A DNA stretch of 64,000 nt from Butyricimonas sp. Marseille-P3923. Its GTDB lineage: Bacteria > Bacteroidota > Bacteroidia > Bacteroidales > Marinifilaceae. Each line of letters begins with the position of its first letter. The first letter of the stretch is position 1. The translations under genes were made by a program, and so were the position numbers. Location of the stretch: NCBI RefSeq assembly GCF_900184685.1, contig NZ_FXXL01000007.1, positions 1,488,001 to 1,552,000 on the forward strand, in the 5' to 3' direction. Shown piece by piece: positions 28,062 through 36,693 of this stretch. The notes under the pieces were generated by a model. It saw only the letters and a program-made list of their open reading frames with translations. It did no database searches and was not told where the DNA came from.

Positions 28062-28388
28062 ATGGTCGGATTAATTTATCTGCTTATTGTCGTTTTGATG
28101 TTGGTTTCCATGTGGAAAATCTTCGAAAAAGCCGGCAGACAAGGTTGGGAAGGTATTATCCCTATTTACAACATTTACGTGATGCTTCAAATTATCAACA
28201 GACCGTGGTGGTGGCTTTTGATCATCATTTTCGTGCCGATTGCAAACATCGTGTTTTCTTTCCTCATGCTACGCGAATTCTTAGCTAAATTCGGTAAAGG
28301 TGTTGGATTCACGATTGCAACTATCTTCTTCGGTTTCATCACGTTACCGATGTTGGCGTTCGGAGATGCCACTTTCAAAAACGAATAA
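28062..28388 (+). CDS. DUF5684 small membrane protein
   Basis: A 108-residue integral membrane protein with three hydrophobic segments (about 3-18, 51-73, 82-101) and the family pattern KAGRQGWEGIIPIYNIYVMLQI followed by RPWWWLLIIIFVPIANIV. Members of DUF5684 are often fused or adjacent to signal peptidases, but no enzyme motif is present here. It has its own promoter and leader hairpin and is followed by a palindrome. The function is unknown. Confidence 0.8.
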   Translation: MVGLIYLLIVVLMLVSMWKIFEKAGRQGWEGIIPIYNIYVMLQIINRPWWWLLIIIFVPIANIVFSFLMLREFLAKFGKGVGFTIATIFFGFITLPMLAFGDATFKNE

Positions 28389-28398
28389 ACGAATTTAT

Positions 28399-28432
28399 AA
28401 AGTTCATAAGGTGCATGCATCTTATGAACTTT
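28399..28432. terminator. Bidirectional hairpin between convergent genes
   Basis: AAAGTTCATAAG (28399-28410) and its exact complement (28421-28432) surround the self-complementary loop GTGCATGCAT. It sits in the 45-base gap between the DUF5684 and PBP4 gene ends and shares words with the nonamer repeats. Confidence 0.65.
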
Positions 28433-28433
28433 A

Positions 28434-29810
28434 CTAACTGTTTGCCAGTTCTCGCAAAAAATCCCGTATAGTTTCTTGAATTTTCACCGGATCACCCGTG
28501 TAGTTATTCACGAATATGGTGAATGCCAATGTTTCTCTATTCCGTGTTGACAAATATCCGGCCAAGGCACGCACTCCAAACATAGAACCTGTTTTCGCTC
28601 TTAAATTACCGCCTAATACCGGATCGGCTGAATATACACGTAGCCCCCTGTCAATACCGCCTCGGGGTAAGGAAGCAAAAAAAGAATCTCCCAAATGACT
28701 TTTCGCCCATAATAGCAAATCCGTGATTACCTCTGCAGGCAAGGCATTGGAGGGAGAAAGCCCGCAAGCATCCTTTATCGTGATTCCCGATGAATCAATG
28801 CCGATAACACTTAATTCTTGTTTCACCGTAGTTTCAAAATCCGAAGGGTTTACCAGCGCACCCAATGCTTCGGCAAAGAGATTCACGCTATTTTTATTCG
28901 TGTAGAAAACGATTTCTTTTAGTAACGGAGATTCAACAGTAAACCATTCGCGACATTCGGTAGAAACACCTTTTTTCTTTTCCACGATAATGTTTTTCGC
29001 TTTCAATTCTTTCTCTATCTCTGCCCGAAAAACCGATGCCGGTTTATGCATAGCTCCTTTCACGGCAAAAGAAGAACGGTTGGCAGGTATAGTTCCTCGC
29101 ACCAACAGCACGGAAGCCTCCGGACCACCATATATCCACGCGTCATCCTGTTGCTTCACGGAGGCTAAAACCTCATTTTGTAATTTCACTCCCGGTACTG
29201 ACGGGATGACAGATACGACACGGGTACGTGTTCCCGGTTTCCCGGATGCCAAAGTGACCGTGTACGTGTTATCCCGATAATTGAACGGGTGATACAAAGC
29301 CCCGTAGTAATTGGCAATATCCTCCCAAGGCCACGAACCCGGAATATAGGGTTGTTCCCCCTCGCCCTGAATAATAACGGCTCCTTCGATACGTCTTATA
29401 CCCAGTCCGACGATCGAATCCACCAAACGTTTCGTAAAGACAGCATCTTTGAAATACTTCGAATCAAGACAGGGATCACCCCCGGCTTCTATAACGATAT
29501 TTCCTTGAAGTAGCCCTTCTTTTATCTCTCCCGTGTAAAATACTTTAGTTTGATAGGTCAACGAGTCACCTTTCAACTTCAAAGCCAACGAGGTGGGCAA
29601 TAGCTTCAACACGGAAGCCGGACGCAAAGCCATTCCGGGGTTATGTTCATACACGACTTTGCCGCCGGTGACATTCTTCACGCTCACGCCGATCGCCGCA
29701 TGTTTCAGTCCCTCCTGCTGCCACAAGGCTTGCAATTTATCGGGATTCTGCGCTATTCCTTGACCAAGTGTCAACAAGAGAACAATAACGGTTCCCCAGA
29801 AGTTCATCAT
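28434..29810 (-). CDS. dacB: D-Ala-D-Ala carboxypeptidase/endopeptidase (PBP4, S13 family)
   Basis: A 458-residue periplasmic penicillin-binding protein of class C that trims or cuts peptidoglycan cross-links. It has a signal peptide (1-20), the SxxK motif SVLK with nucleophile S66 and K69, the conserved region CGLSPSN expected to contain the SxN element, and the KTG motif in LRAKTGSM. The start codon overlaps the stop of xseB by the ATGA arrangement, so translation is probably coupled to xseB. An ATG three bases downstream (29807) could also serve. Confidence 0.9.
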   Translation of the reverse strand: MMNFWGTVIVLLLTLGQGIAQNPDKLQALWQQEGLKHAAIGVSVKNVTGGKVVYEHNPGMALRPASVLKLLPTSLALKLKGDSLTYQTKVFYTGEIKEGLLQGNIVIEAGGDPCLDSKYFKDAVFTKRLVDSIVGLGIRRIEGAVIIQGEGEQPYIPGSWPWEDIANYYGALYHPFNYRDNTYTVTLASGKPGTRTRVVSVIPSVPGVKLQNEVLASVKQQDDAWIYGGPEASVLLVRGTIPANRSSFAVKGAMHKPASVFRAEIEKELKAKNIIVEKKKGVSTECREWFTVESPLLKEIVFYTNKNSVNLFAEALGALVNPSDFETTVKQELSVIGIDSSGITIKDACGLSPSNALPAEVITDLLLWAKSHLGDSFFASLPRGGIDRGLRVYSADPVLGGNLRAKTGSMFGVRALAGYLSTRNRETLAFTIFVNNYTGDPVKIQETIRDFLRELANS

Positions 29811-30004
29811 TCGGCAATGGATTTCAACACCTTGTTTACTTCTTCCTCCGTACTGTGTAATTTCTCTTTACAAAATTCGACAAGCACGGCTATCCGCTTT
29901 ACTTTTTCTCGTAACTCGTCTACATCCAACTTATTTTCTTCCAAGAGTTTTACCAAGTTCTCAATCTCCTCCATCGCTGATTTATAGGTCAAATTCTCTT
30001 CCAT
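29807..30004 (-). CDS. xseB: Exodeoxyribonuclease VII small subunit
   Basis: 65 residues forming a helical hairpin with the XseB pattern TYKSAMEEIENLVKLLEEN and LREKVKRIAVLVEFCKEKL. It joins several copies to one XseA to form the single-strand-specific exonuclease VII. It lies 10 bases after xseA and overlaps the next gene by four bases, a tight operon. Confidence 0.92.
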   Translation of the reverse strand: MEENLTYKSAMEEIENLVKLLEENKLDVDELREKVKRIAVLVEFCKEKLHSTEEEVNKVLKSIAE

Positions 30005-30014
30005 AATAATTCCT

Positions 30015-31322
30015 TTATTTATCTATATCTTTAACTTCACTTCGTATCACACCCTTAAACAATTCCGTTTCCAGAATATCTCCATCCCGCACGAGAACAC
30101 TGTCCCGCACGGCTTTCCCGTTTACACGGGTAATAGAGAATCCCTTCTCCAGTATATTTTTCGGATCGGCGTATTTCATCTTGGTTTCCGCCAGTTCCAG
30201 AAAATAACGGTTTGCTGTCAGTATCTCCGCGACTTTCACCCCGAATTGTGTTTTCAATCGTTCCAAATAATTCATTTGATTCCCCAGAAACAATTCCGAG
30301 GCATGATTGGCACGTCGGGAGCCCAGAATCAAACGGTTTTCCTGTCCCTCCAAAAATAAACGGGTGAACTGTTTTAATTCGGTAATCTTTACCACTTGCC
30401 GAGTTTTCTCGTCCTGCAACAATCGTTTAGCTCCCCGCATCAAACTCTCTTTGGCTATTTCCAAGCGTCCCTCCGCTTCATTGAATCGTTCGATCAGGAA
30501 TGCTGCTGCCGCCGTGGGAGTCTTTACACTACGGTACGCCACCCGATCAACGATAGTTTCATCCCGTTCATGCCCGATGCCCGCGAGTACAGGAATCGGG
30601 AATTGTGCCACATTTGCCGCCAAGTCATATGAATCAAAACTTCCCAAATCCGTTTGAGAACCACCACCGCGAATAATAACCACCACGTCGAAAAGCGACT
30701 CGTACTCGTATATCCTTTCCAGTGCGGCAATCACCGATTCCGTTGTTTTCTCCCCTTGCATAACGGCAGGGAATAACTTGGTATGAAAGGCGTAACCGTA
30801 CACGTTCCGATGCAATTGATCCGTGAAATCCCCGTACCCCGCCGCTGTCGGAGAGGATATCACGGCTATCGTTTTCGGAAGCATGGGTAACTCCAACTCT
30901 CGATTCATGTCAATCACTCCCTCTTGTGTCAAGCGGTCGATAATTTCTTTTCGCTTACGCTCCAAATCACCTACCGTGAAAGTAGGATCAATATTTTTTA
31001 TATTCAGTGAATAGCCGTACAGCTCGTGAAAAACGATCTCCACGCTGACAAGGACTTTTATCCCTCTTTGCAGGGATTTGCCTGTCGTTGTTTCGAAATA
31101 CGGTTTCAACATCCGATAGGTGAAAGCCCATATCGTTGCTCTTGCCGTGGCAATAACGGCATCATCCCCCTCCCGCTTCTCCACGAGTTCTAGGTAACAA
31201 TGCCCCGAACGGTTTTCTTTCACGTCTGCGATCTCGGCAATCACCAAGAAAGTATCCGGGAAACGGTTTTTCAACTCTTGTTTCACCAGACTGTTTAATT
31301 GATATAAACCGATAGGAGTCAT
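30015..31322 (-). CDS. xseA: Exodeoxyribonuclease VII large subunit
   Basis: A 435-residue protein: an N-terminal OB fold (LVKQELKNRFPDTFLVIAEI, then SGHCYLELVEK), a catalytic core with VISSPTAAGYGDF and VVVIIRGGGSQTDLGSFD, HERDETIVDRVA, and a C-terminal coiled-coil and tail ending GDILETELFKG. It degrades single-stranded DNA in both directions. It begins the xseA-xseB-dacB operon, with a heptamer-repeat gap separating it from engB. Confidence 0.95.
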   Translation of the reverse strand: MTPIGLYQLNSLVKQELKNRFPDTFLVIAEIADVKENRSGHCYLELVEKREGDDAVIATARATIWAFTYRMLKPYFETTTGKSLQRGIKVLVSVEIVFHELYGYSLNIKNIDPTFTVGDLERKRKEIIDRLTQEGVIDMNRELELPMLPKTIAVISSPTAAGYGDFTDQLHRNVYGYAFHTKLFPAVMQGEKTTESVIAALERIYEYESLFDVVVIIRGGGSQTDLGSFDSYDLAANVAQFPIPVLAGIGHERDETIVDRVAYRSVKTPTAAAAFLIERFNEAEGRLEIAKESLMRGAKRLLQDEKTRQVVKITELKQFTRLFLEGQENRLILGSRRANHASELFLGNQMNYLERLKTQFGVKVAEILTANRYFLELAETKMKYADPKNILEKGFSITRVNGKAVRDSVLVRDGDILETELFKGVIRSEVKDIDK

Positions 31323-31327
31323 TGAAA

Positions 31328-31362
31328 TTTTAGATTTAAGATTGTCGATTTTAGATTTCTAC
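31328..31362. repeat. Heptamer repeat tract between engB and xseA
   Basis: Five consecutive 7-nt words: TTTTAGA, TTTAAGA, TTGTCGA, TTTTAGA, TTTCTAC. This is the reverse-strand form of the AATCTAA family seen in several other gaps of the window. Confidence 0.6.
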
Positions 31363-31398
31363 CCGCTTATTTACGCTTCTTTTCTTCTAAATCAAATC

Positions 31399-32010
31399 TC
31401 ACTCCATTGGTTCCAGCTCCAATTGATTCAGCTCATCAATATAAGATAACAATTCTACCCGTCCCAACTTGGTTTCGGCAGAAGTCATAAAGGTTATCGG
31501 CATACTCTCCCACGTGTCCTTCATCCCCTCGTGATATTTGGCGATGCAATTCATACGTTCCGTGGTGGATAATTTGTCTGCTTTCGTGAATACCATCACG
31601 AAAGGTACTCCGTTTTCCCCCAACCATTCCATAAATTCCAAATCGATTTTTAACGGTTCATGGCGGCTGTCTATCAACACGAATAAACAAACCATATTTT
31701 CCCGTTTCAAAATATAATTCTTGATCATGGCACTAAATTGCGACCTTTGTGTTTTTGATGTACGGGCATACCCGTATCCCGGTAAATCGACCAAATACCA
31801 TTTGTCATCAATCAAAAAATGGTTTATTAACTGTGTCTTTCCGGGACTGGCGGATGTTTTGGCCAGTTTACTGTGGTTCGTCAGCATATTAATCAACGAG
31901 GATTTTCCCACGTTTGATCGCCCGATAAACGCGTACTCGTGTCTGTCAGGTTCCGGACATTTACTCACATCCGTGTTACTTGTCACAAATTTTGCACTGT
32001 AAACTTCCAT
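31399..32010 (-). CDS. engB: Ribosome biogenesis GTPase YihA/EngB
   Basis: A 203-residue GTPase acting in 50S subunit assembly. Visible are G1 [14 protein letters not shown], the conserved [14 protein letters not shown] switch region, G3 DLPGYGYAR and G4 TKADKLS. The length is typical. It is preceded by the DEAD-box helicase gene with a 72-base gap and may be co-transcribed with it, a sensible pair since both act on RNA or ribosomes. Confidence 0.96.
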   Translation of the reverse strand: MEVYSAKFVTSNTDVSKCPEPDRHEYAFIGRSNVGKSSLINMLTNHSKLAKTSASPGKTQLINHFLIDDKWYLVDLPGYGYARTSKTQRSQFSAMIKNYILKRENMVCLFVLIDSRHEPLKIDLEFMEWLGENGVPFVMVFTKADKLSTTERMNCIAKYHEGMKDTWESMPITFMTSAETKLGRVELLSYIDELNQLELEPME

Positions 32011-32082
32011 AATGTCTTATTTAAAAATGAAGAAAATTGAAGATGTAGTTTATGTCTCTACATCTTCAAATTTACAAATTAT

Positions 32083-33921
32083 TTAGCTCCGAGAAGAAGA
32101 TCTGTTGAAATTTCTAGGCTTTTTCGGGTCACTTCCCGGTCTGCCTCTACGTTTTCCACCGTTACCGCTTCCGCCGCGGTCTTCACGGCGTCCACCACGG
32201 TCACGAGAATCACCGCCGCGGTCATTGGAACGCCGATCTCTTCTACCGGAGAAATTACCTCTACCCCGATCATCCCGACGACGTCCGCGGTCACGGGTAG
32301 GAATAGCCTTGATTTCCAATGGTATTCCGTTGAAAAGCACCTTACTGAAATCAACTTCAAAATCAGATGCACTTTCCTCATCAATCTCGAACTTCGTGTC
32401 CGTATCGAAAATGCGGATTCCTCCGACACCGATACCCCGACGACGGGAATATTTGTTAATCAAGGACATCAGATCTTTCGGCGTCAAACCATCTTCCCGA
32501 CCGACATTCAACGTGAAAGTGCTGTACACGGTATCCCCGTCACGTCCTCTACGATCACGGCGATCTCCTCTTTCCGAACGTCCTCCGCGATCATCATCCT
32601 CGATATTCAGATCATTGGTATTCTTGTATTTCTGCAACAACCGTCCGAACTCGTAAGACACCAGATGACGGAGTAATTCTTCTTTCGTAAATTCGGCAAA
32701 TTTATCATATACATCCTGTGCATACACATCCATATCCTCGTATTCCTCTGAAGTAAGGATCTTATCGGCATAGAACGCCAACTGTGCCCGACAAATCTCT
32801 TCTCCACCCGGCACGGACATGTATTTAAATTCTTTTTTAAGCATATTCTCTACCCGACGCAATTTTCCTTTCTCTTTCGAGTGGATGATCGCTATCGAAA
32901 TTCCCTCTTTTCCGGCACGCCCGGTTCTACCGCTACGATGTGTATAACTCTCTACATCTTCCGGCAAATTATAGTTGATCACATGTGTCAATGTATCCAC
33001 GTCCAATCCGCGTGCCGCCACATCCGTGGCTACCAGCACTTTCAAACGTTTTGCCCGGAAAGCATTCATCACGCTGTCGCGTTGTGCCTGACTCAAATCA
33101 CCATGCAATGCATCGCAATCAATCCCGTCCCGTTGCAAGTGCTTGGCAATTTCTTGCGCGTCATTTTTCGTGCGGGTAAAGATAATGGCATACATACTCG
33201 GCGCACAGTCTATGATACGACGCAATGTTTCGTAACAATCCTTGGCACGTACCATATAATACTGATGTGATACGGTGTCGGCTCCCTGATTCTTTTTACC
33301 GACAGATATCTCCTGTTGGTTTACCAGATAATTGCGGGCAATCCGTTCCACCTCTTTTGGCATGGTTGCCGAGAAAAGATACGTGTTCTTTTCCTTGGGC
33401 GTATTACTCAGGATAAAATCCAAATCTTCTTGGAATCCCATGTTCAGCATTTCGTCGGCCTCGTCCAGCACGACGGCAAACACGCTCTCGATGTTAATAG
33501 CCTTACGATTCAGCAAATCGACCAAACGCCCCGGTGTAGCCACGACCACGTGTACACCTCTCTGCAAATCTTTGATTTGTCTTTTAATATCCGTACCTCC
33601 ATACACACACGTCACACGGATATCTTTACGATACTTGGAGTAGTTTTTCAAGTCATTCCCAATCTGCACGCACAATTCACGCGTGGGGCTTAAAATCAAG
33701 ACTTGAACATTATTCCACTCCGGCTCAATTTTCTGTAACAGCGGCAACCCGAATGCGGCTGTTTTTCCCGTCCCGGTCTGAGCCAATACTACTAAATCGT
33801 TCTCTTCTCCTAAAATAACGGGGATTGCTTTTTCCTGTACCGGACTCGGTGTTTCAAACCCTAAATCCGCGATTCCTTTAAGCATCTCCTCGCTTACTCC
33901 TAATTCTCTAAATTTTTCCAT
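32083..33921 (-). CDS. DEAD-box RNA helicase (DeaD/CsdA-like)
   Basis: A 612-residue ATP-dependent RNA helicase. The core shows the Q motif (ETPSPVQEKAIP), motif I AQTGTGKTA, motif II DEAD within VLDEADEMLN, motif III SAT and motif VI HRSGRTGRAGK. A DbpA/CsdA-type RNA-binding domain follows at about 475-545, and an Arg/Gly/Asp-rich disordered tail from 545 to the end, rich in RGG and DRGG repeats. It probably unwinds RNA in ribosome assembly or cold adaptation and may form condensates through the tail. Confidence 0.95.
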   Translation of the reverse strand: MEKFRELGVSEEMLKGIADLGFETPSPVQEKAIPVILGEENDLVVLAQTGTGKTAAFGLPLLQKIEPEWNNVQVLILSPTRELCVQIGNDLKNYSKYRKDIRVTCVYGGTDIKRQIKDLQRGVHVVVATPGRLVDLLNRKAINIESVFAVVLDEADEMLNMGFQEDLDFILSNTPKEKNTYLFSATMPKEVERIARNYLVNQQEISVGKKNQGADTVSHQYYMVRAKDCYETLRRIIDCAPSMYAIIFTRTKNDAQEIAKHLQRDGIDCDALHGDLSQAQRDSVMNAFRAKRLKVLVATDVAARGLDVDTLTHVINYNLPEDVESYTHRSGRTGRAGKEGISIAIIHSKEKGKLRRVENMLKKEFKYMSVPGGEEICRAQLAFYADKILTSEEYEDMDVYAQDVYDKFAEFTKEELLRHLVSYEFGRLLQKYKNTNDLNIEDDDRGGRSERGDRRDRRGRDGDTVYSTFTLNVGREDGLTPKDLMSLINKYSRRRGIGVGGIRIFDTDTKFEIDEESASDFEVDFSKVLFNGIPLEIKAIPTRDRGRRRDDRGRGNFSGRRDRRSNDRGGDSRDRGGRREDRGGSGNGGKRRGRPGSDPKKPRNFNRSSSRS

Positions 33922-33969
33922 TAAACTGTTTTAATTTACCCTCTCGATTCTCGATTTTCGATTACAATT

Positions 33970-33990
33970 AAAAGTTGACGGGCAACTTTT
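33970..33990 (-). terminator. Terminator-like hairpin at the end of the division cluster
   Basis: AAAAGTTG and CAACTTTT pair perfectly around a 5-base loop. On the minus strand the stem is followed by TTTTAATT, so it could end the long mraZ-to-ftsZ transcript, or sit in the leader of the helicase gene. Confidence 0.55.
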
Positions 33991-34033
33991 CCAAAGCTTC
34001 TTCAATTTTCACTGAAACCATCGTGTGGTTTCC

Positions 34034-34066
34034 AATCTAAAATCTAAAATCGTAAAATCCGAAATC
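34034..34066. repeat. Heptamer repeat tract after the second ftsZ
   Basis: AATCTAA, AATCTAA, AATCGTA at 34034-34054, then a slightly drifted AAATCCGA and AATCGC. It starts directly after the ftsZ2 stop codon. Confidence 0.65.
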
Positions 34067-34067
34067 G

Positions 34068-35255
34068 CTAGGTTCTGTCTATTTTAATATGTCTCCGCGT
34101 ATAGGCCGGAGTTTCCTCTAATTCTTTTATCTGTTCCCGCGACAAATCAGCCCGAAGCACCACGTCTGTTTCTTTTAGCAGTTCCTCCACGTAATTGATC
34201 GCTCCTTTCTCCAATTCTTTTTTCCTGCCGGGTTCCGCCACTTCCTCTGTCGCCACCGCATTCTTCGGACCGGGAATCGGTATCGTATCCACGTCGTCCA
34301 TGGGGAATCCCGTGGCTATAATCGTCACGGATATGGCATCACCCAACGATTCGTCGGTTCCTACACCCCATATTATAGCGGCATTGTCCCCGACCTCCCG
34401 TATGACATACGAGGTGATCTCGTTCATCTCGTCCATCGTGATCTCGTCCGTACCCGACGTGATGTTCAACAATATATCCTTTGCTCCTGCCAAATCATTC
34501 TTGTTCAGCAAGGGGCTATTCAAAGCATCCGCTATAACCCGGTGCGCCCGTTCTTCTCCGGCTGCCTGCGCCGCCCCCATGATAGCGATACCGCTATCGG
34601 TCATCACGGTACGCACATCCGCAAAGTCCACGTTAATGTATCCCGGCAAAGTAATAATCTCGGCAATACCTTTTGCCGCGATATTCAATACATCGTTCGC
34701 CTTGCCAAAAGCACAGGACAAAGGTTGCGGTCCGTATATTCTCTGTATTTTCTCGTTATCGATAATGATAAGAGAATCCACGTAATCTTTCATTTTACTC
34801 ACCCCGACACGGGCTTGTTCCAACCGTTTCGGTCCCTCGAAACGTGCCGGTATCGTCACGATCCCTACCGTCAGGATACCCATTTCCTTGGCAAGTTTGG
34901 CTATCACGGGAGCAGCTCCCGTTCCGGTTCCGCCTCCCATGGCTGCCGTGATGAATACCATTTTCGTGTTCACGCTCAACAACCCACGAATTTCATCCAC
35001 ACTTTCGAGAGCTGCCGCTTCACCGACTTCCGCACGGTTGCCCGCACCCAGTCCGGTACCCAATTGAATGCGAGTTTTTATCGGGCTCTGGTTCAATGCC
35101 TGCGAATCCGTGTTACAAAGCACGAAGTCCACATCACATATTCCTTGCCGGTACATGTATTCGACGGCATTACCGCCACCTCCCCCGACACCGATCACTT
35201 TAATAATTGGTGTCGTTATCTCGTACTGATTAAAATTGATCAATCCATCTACCAT
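34068..35255 (-). CDS. ftsZ: Cell division GTPase FtsZ, second tandem copy (FtsZ2)
   Basis: A 395-residue tubulin-like GTPase. T1 is [15 protein letters not shown]3 GLGAGNRAEVG is nearly canonical, the tubulin signature GGGTGTG is at 107-113, and the T7 catalytic loop NVDFADV is at 208-214 (D210, D213). After the core there is only a short linker (about 325-375) and a C-terminal peptide ELEETPAYTRRHI (378-390) of the kind that binds FtsA and other partners in Bacteroidota. It follows the first ftsZ by 11 bases. By its T3 loop and tail this copy is the more conventional FtsZ. The naming FtsZ1/FtsZ2 is mine. Confidence 0.96.
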   Translation of the reverse strand: MVDGLINFNQYEITTPIIKVIGVGGGGGNAVEYMYRQGICDVDFVLCNTDSQALNQSPIKTRIQLGTGLGAGNRAEVGEAAALESVDEIRGLLSVNTKMVFITAAMGGGTGTGAAPVIAKLAKEMGILTVGIVTIPARFEGPKRLEQARVGVSKMKDYVDSLIIIDNEKIQRIYGPQPLSCAFGKANDVLNIAAKGIAEIITLPGYINVDFADVRTVMTDSGIAIMGAAQAAGEERAHRVIADALNSPLLNKNDLAGAKDILLNITSGTDEITMDEMNEITSYVIREVGDNAAIIWGVGTDESLGDAISVTIIATGFPMDDVDTIPIPGPKNAVATEEVAEPGRKKELEKGAINYVEELLKETDVVLRADLSREQIKELEETPAYTRRHIKIDRT

Positions 35256-35266
35256 GACAATACATT

Positions 35267-36673
35267 TTACATTTCAGAATCCCTGCTCATATCTTCATTG
35301 AACATATTTCCTAACTTACGCTTGAACCAGCTATCCACGTCGGGCACCTCGTTCAATCCTCTCTTGCGTCCTCTCTCCCGCTCGAACTCCCGGTCATATT
35401 CCTCGTTATGCTCACGTATATTCCGTTTCCGTTTGAACAACGGTTCATCATCCGCATCTTCAAATTCCCTCATCTCTTCATCATCCCGCCAAGTCTTTCG
35501 CTCCCGTTCCTCTCTCTCTCGTGCGACACGACGTTGTTGGTCTTCCTGCTCCCGACGCATGCGACGATTTTCTTCCACCTGTTGTTTCCGGCGACGTTGT
35601 TCTTCCTCGACCTCTTTCGCGCTCTCCAATTTCATCTCCAGATCATCTACCCGTTCCACCTTGAATGTAGGCGCCTTCCGTCTAGTGTCCACCGGAGAAT
35701 TATTAAACCCGGTAGCGATAACCGCCACGTGCAGCTCCTCGTTCAACGACTCGTCTTTCCCGGCTCCCCAGATGACATCTACATCCCGTCCGACCAGTTC
35801 TTTCACGTAATCGGTGATTAACGTGATCTCGTCCATCGTGATTTCTTTCGAGCCGTACAACATATTCAGCAATATATTGGAAGCTCCCCGGATATCGTTA
35901 CTATTCAGCAAAGGGGATTCCAAAGCCATTTGCACGGCTTCCATGGCACGATTCTCTCCTGCCGATTCCCCGGCTCCCATCAGCGCCACCCCGCTATTCC
36001 GCATCACAACTTCCACGTCTGCAAAGTCGACGTTCACGAACCCTTTCAAGGTAATGATCTCCGCGATACTCTTTGCCGCTATGGTCAACACGTTATCCGC
36101 CATCTCGAAAGCCTTTGACAGCTTCAAGTTACCGTACATATCCCGTAATTTCTCGTTACAGATGATTAACAAGGCATCCACGTATTCCGACAGTTCGTCA
36201 ACTCCTTCCATGGCTTGTTCCACACGCCTGCGTCCCTCGAAACTAAAAGGAATGGTCACGATACCTATCGTCAGTATCCCCAACTCTCTAGCCTGTTTGG
36301 CTATCACCGGGGCTGCCCCCGTTCCGGTTCCTCCCCCCATACCTGCCGTGATGAATACCATTTTCGTGTTCCGTTCGAGTATGGTCTTGATATAATCCAG
36401 ACTCTCTATCGCCGACTGTTTACCGCGTTCCGGCAAACTGCCCGCTCCACGTCCCTCAGTAAGTTCCTTTCCGATCTGTATTCTATTCTTCACGGGACTG
36501 ATCCGCAGAGCTTGTATATCCGTGTTGCACACGACGAACTCCACCCCCCGGATACCCTGTCGGCACATGTGATTGACGGCATTGCTTCCGCCTCCCCCGA
36601 CACCGATTACTTTGATAATCGACTCATCCTGCTCCGGAATCCTCAAATCCAATAACGCATCTTCATTCCACAT
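35267..36673 (-). CDS. ftsZ: Cell division GTPase FtsZ, first tandem copy (FtsZ1, long charged tail)
   Basis: A 468-residue FtsZ. The core has T1 [14 protein letters not shown], the signature GGGTGTG (113-119) and T7 NVDFADV (214-220), so GTPase residues are intact. The T3 loop reads [11 protein letters not shown], with Arg where GLGAG..PEVG has Leu and Val. From about 345 to 440 runs a highly charged Arg/Glu-rich segment, and the protein ends [16 protein letters not shown] instead of the usual PAY-type peptide. That end could be an amphipathic membrane- or partner-binding helix. It lies 20 bases after ftsA and 11 before the second ftsZ. Intact reading frame and catalytic residues argue against decay. 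Confidence 0.96.
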   Translation of the reverse strand: MWNEDALLDLRIPEQDESIIKVIGVGGGGSNAVNHMCRQGIRGVEFVVCNTDIQALRISPVKNRIQIGKELTEGRGAGSLPERGKQSAIESLDYIKTILERNTKMVFITAGMGGGTGTGAAPVIAKQARELGILTIGIVTIPFSFEGRRRVEQAMEGVDELSEYVDALLIICNEKLRDMYGNLKLSKAFEMADNVLTIAAKSIAEIITLKGFVNVDFADVEVVMRNSGVALMGAGESAGENRAMEAVQMALESPLLNSNDIRGASNILLNMLYGSKEITMDEITLITDYVKELVGRDVDVIWGAGKDESLNEELHVAVIATGFNNSPVDTRRKAPTFKVERVDDLEMKLESAKEVEEEQRRRKQQVEENRRMRREQEDQQRRVAREREERERKTWRDDEEMREFEDADDEPLFKRKRNIREHNEEYDREFERERGRKRGLNEVPDVDSWFKRKLGNMFNEDMSRDSEM

Positions 36674-36693
36674 AGCTGAAACGTGTTATATCA

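Noticed and set aside
34542-35810. A long open plus-strand frame antisense to both ftsZ genes
   Set aside because: Its product is low-complexity (Ser/Arg/Phe-rich), has no domain and follows the codon bias of the opposite strand. It is a shadow of the real genes.
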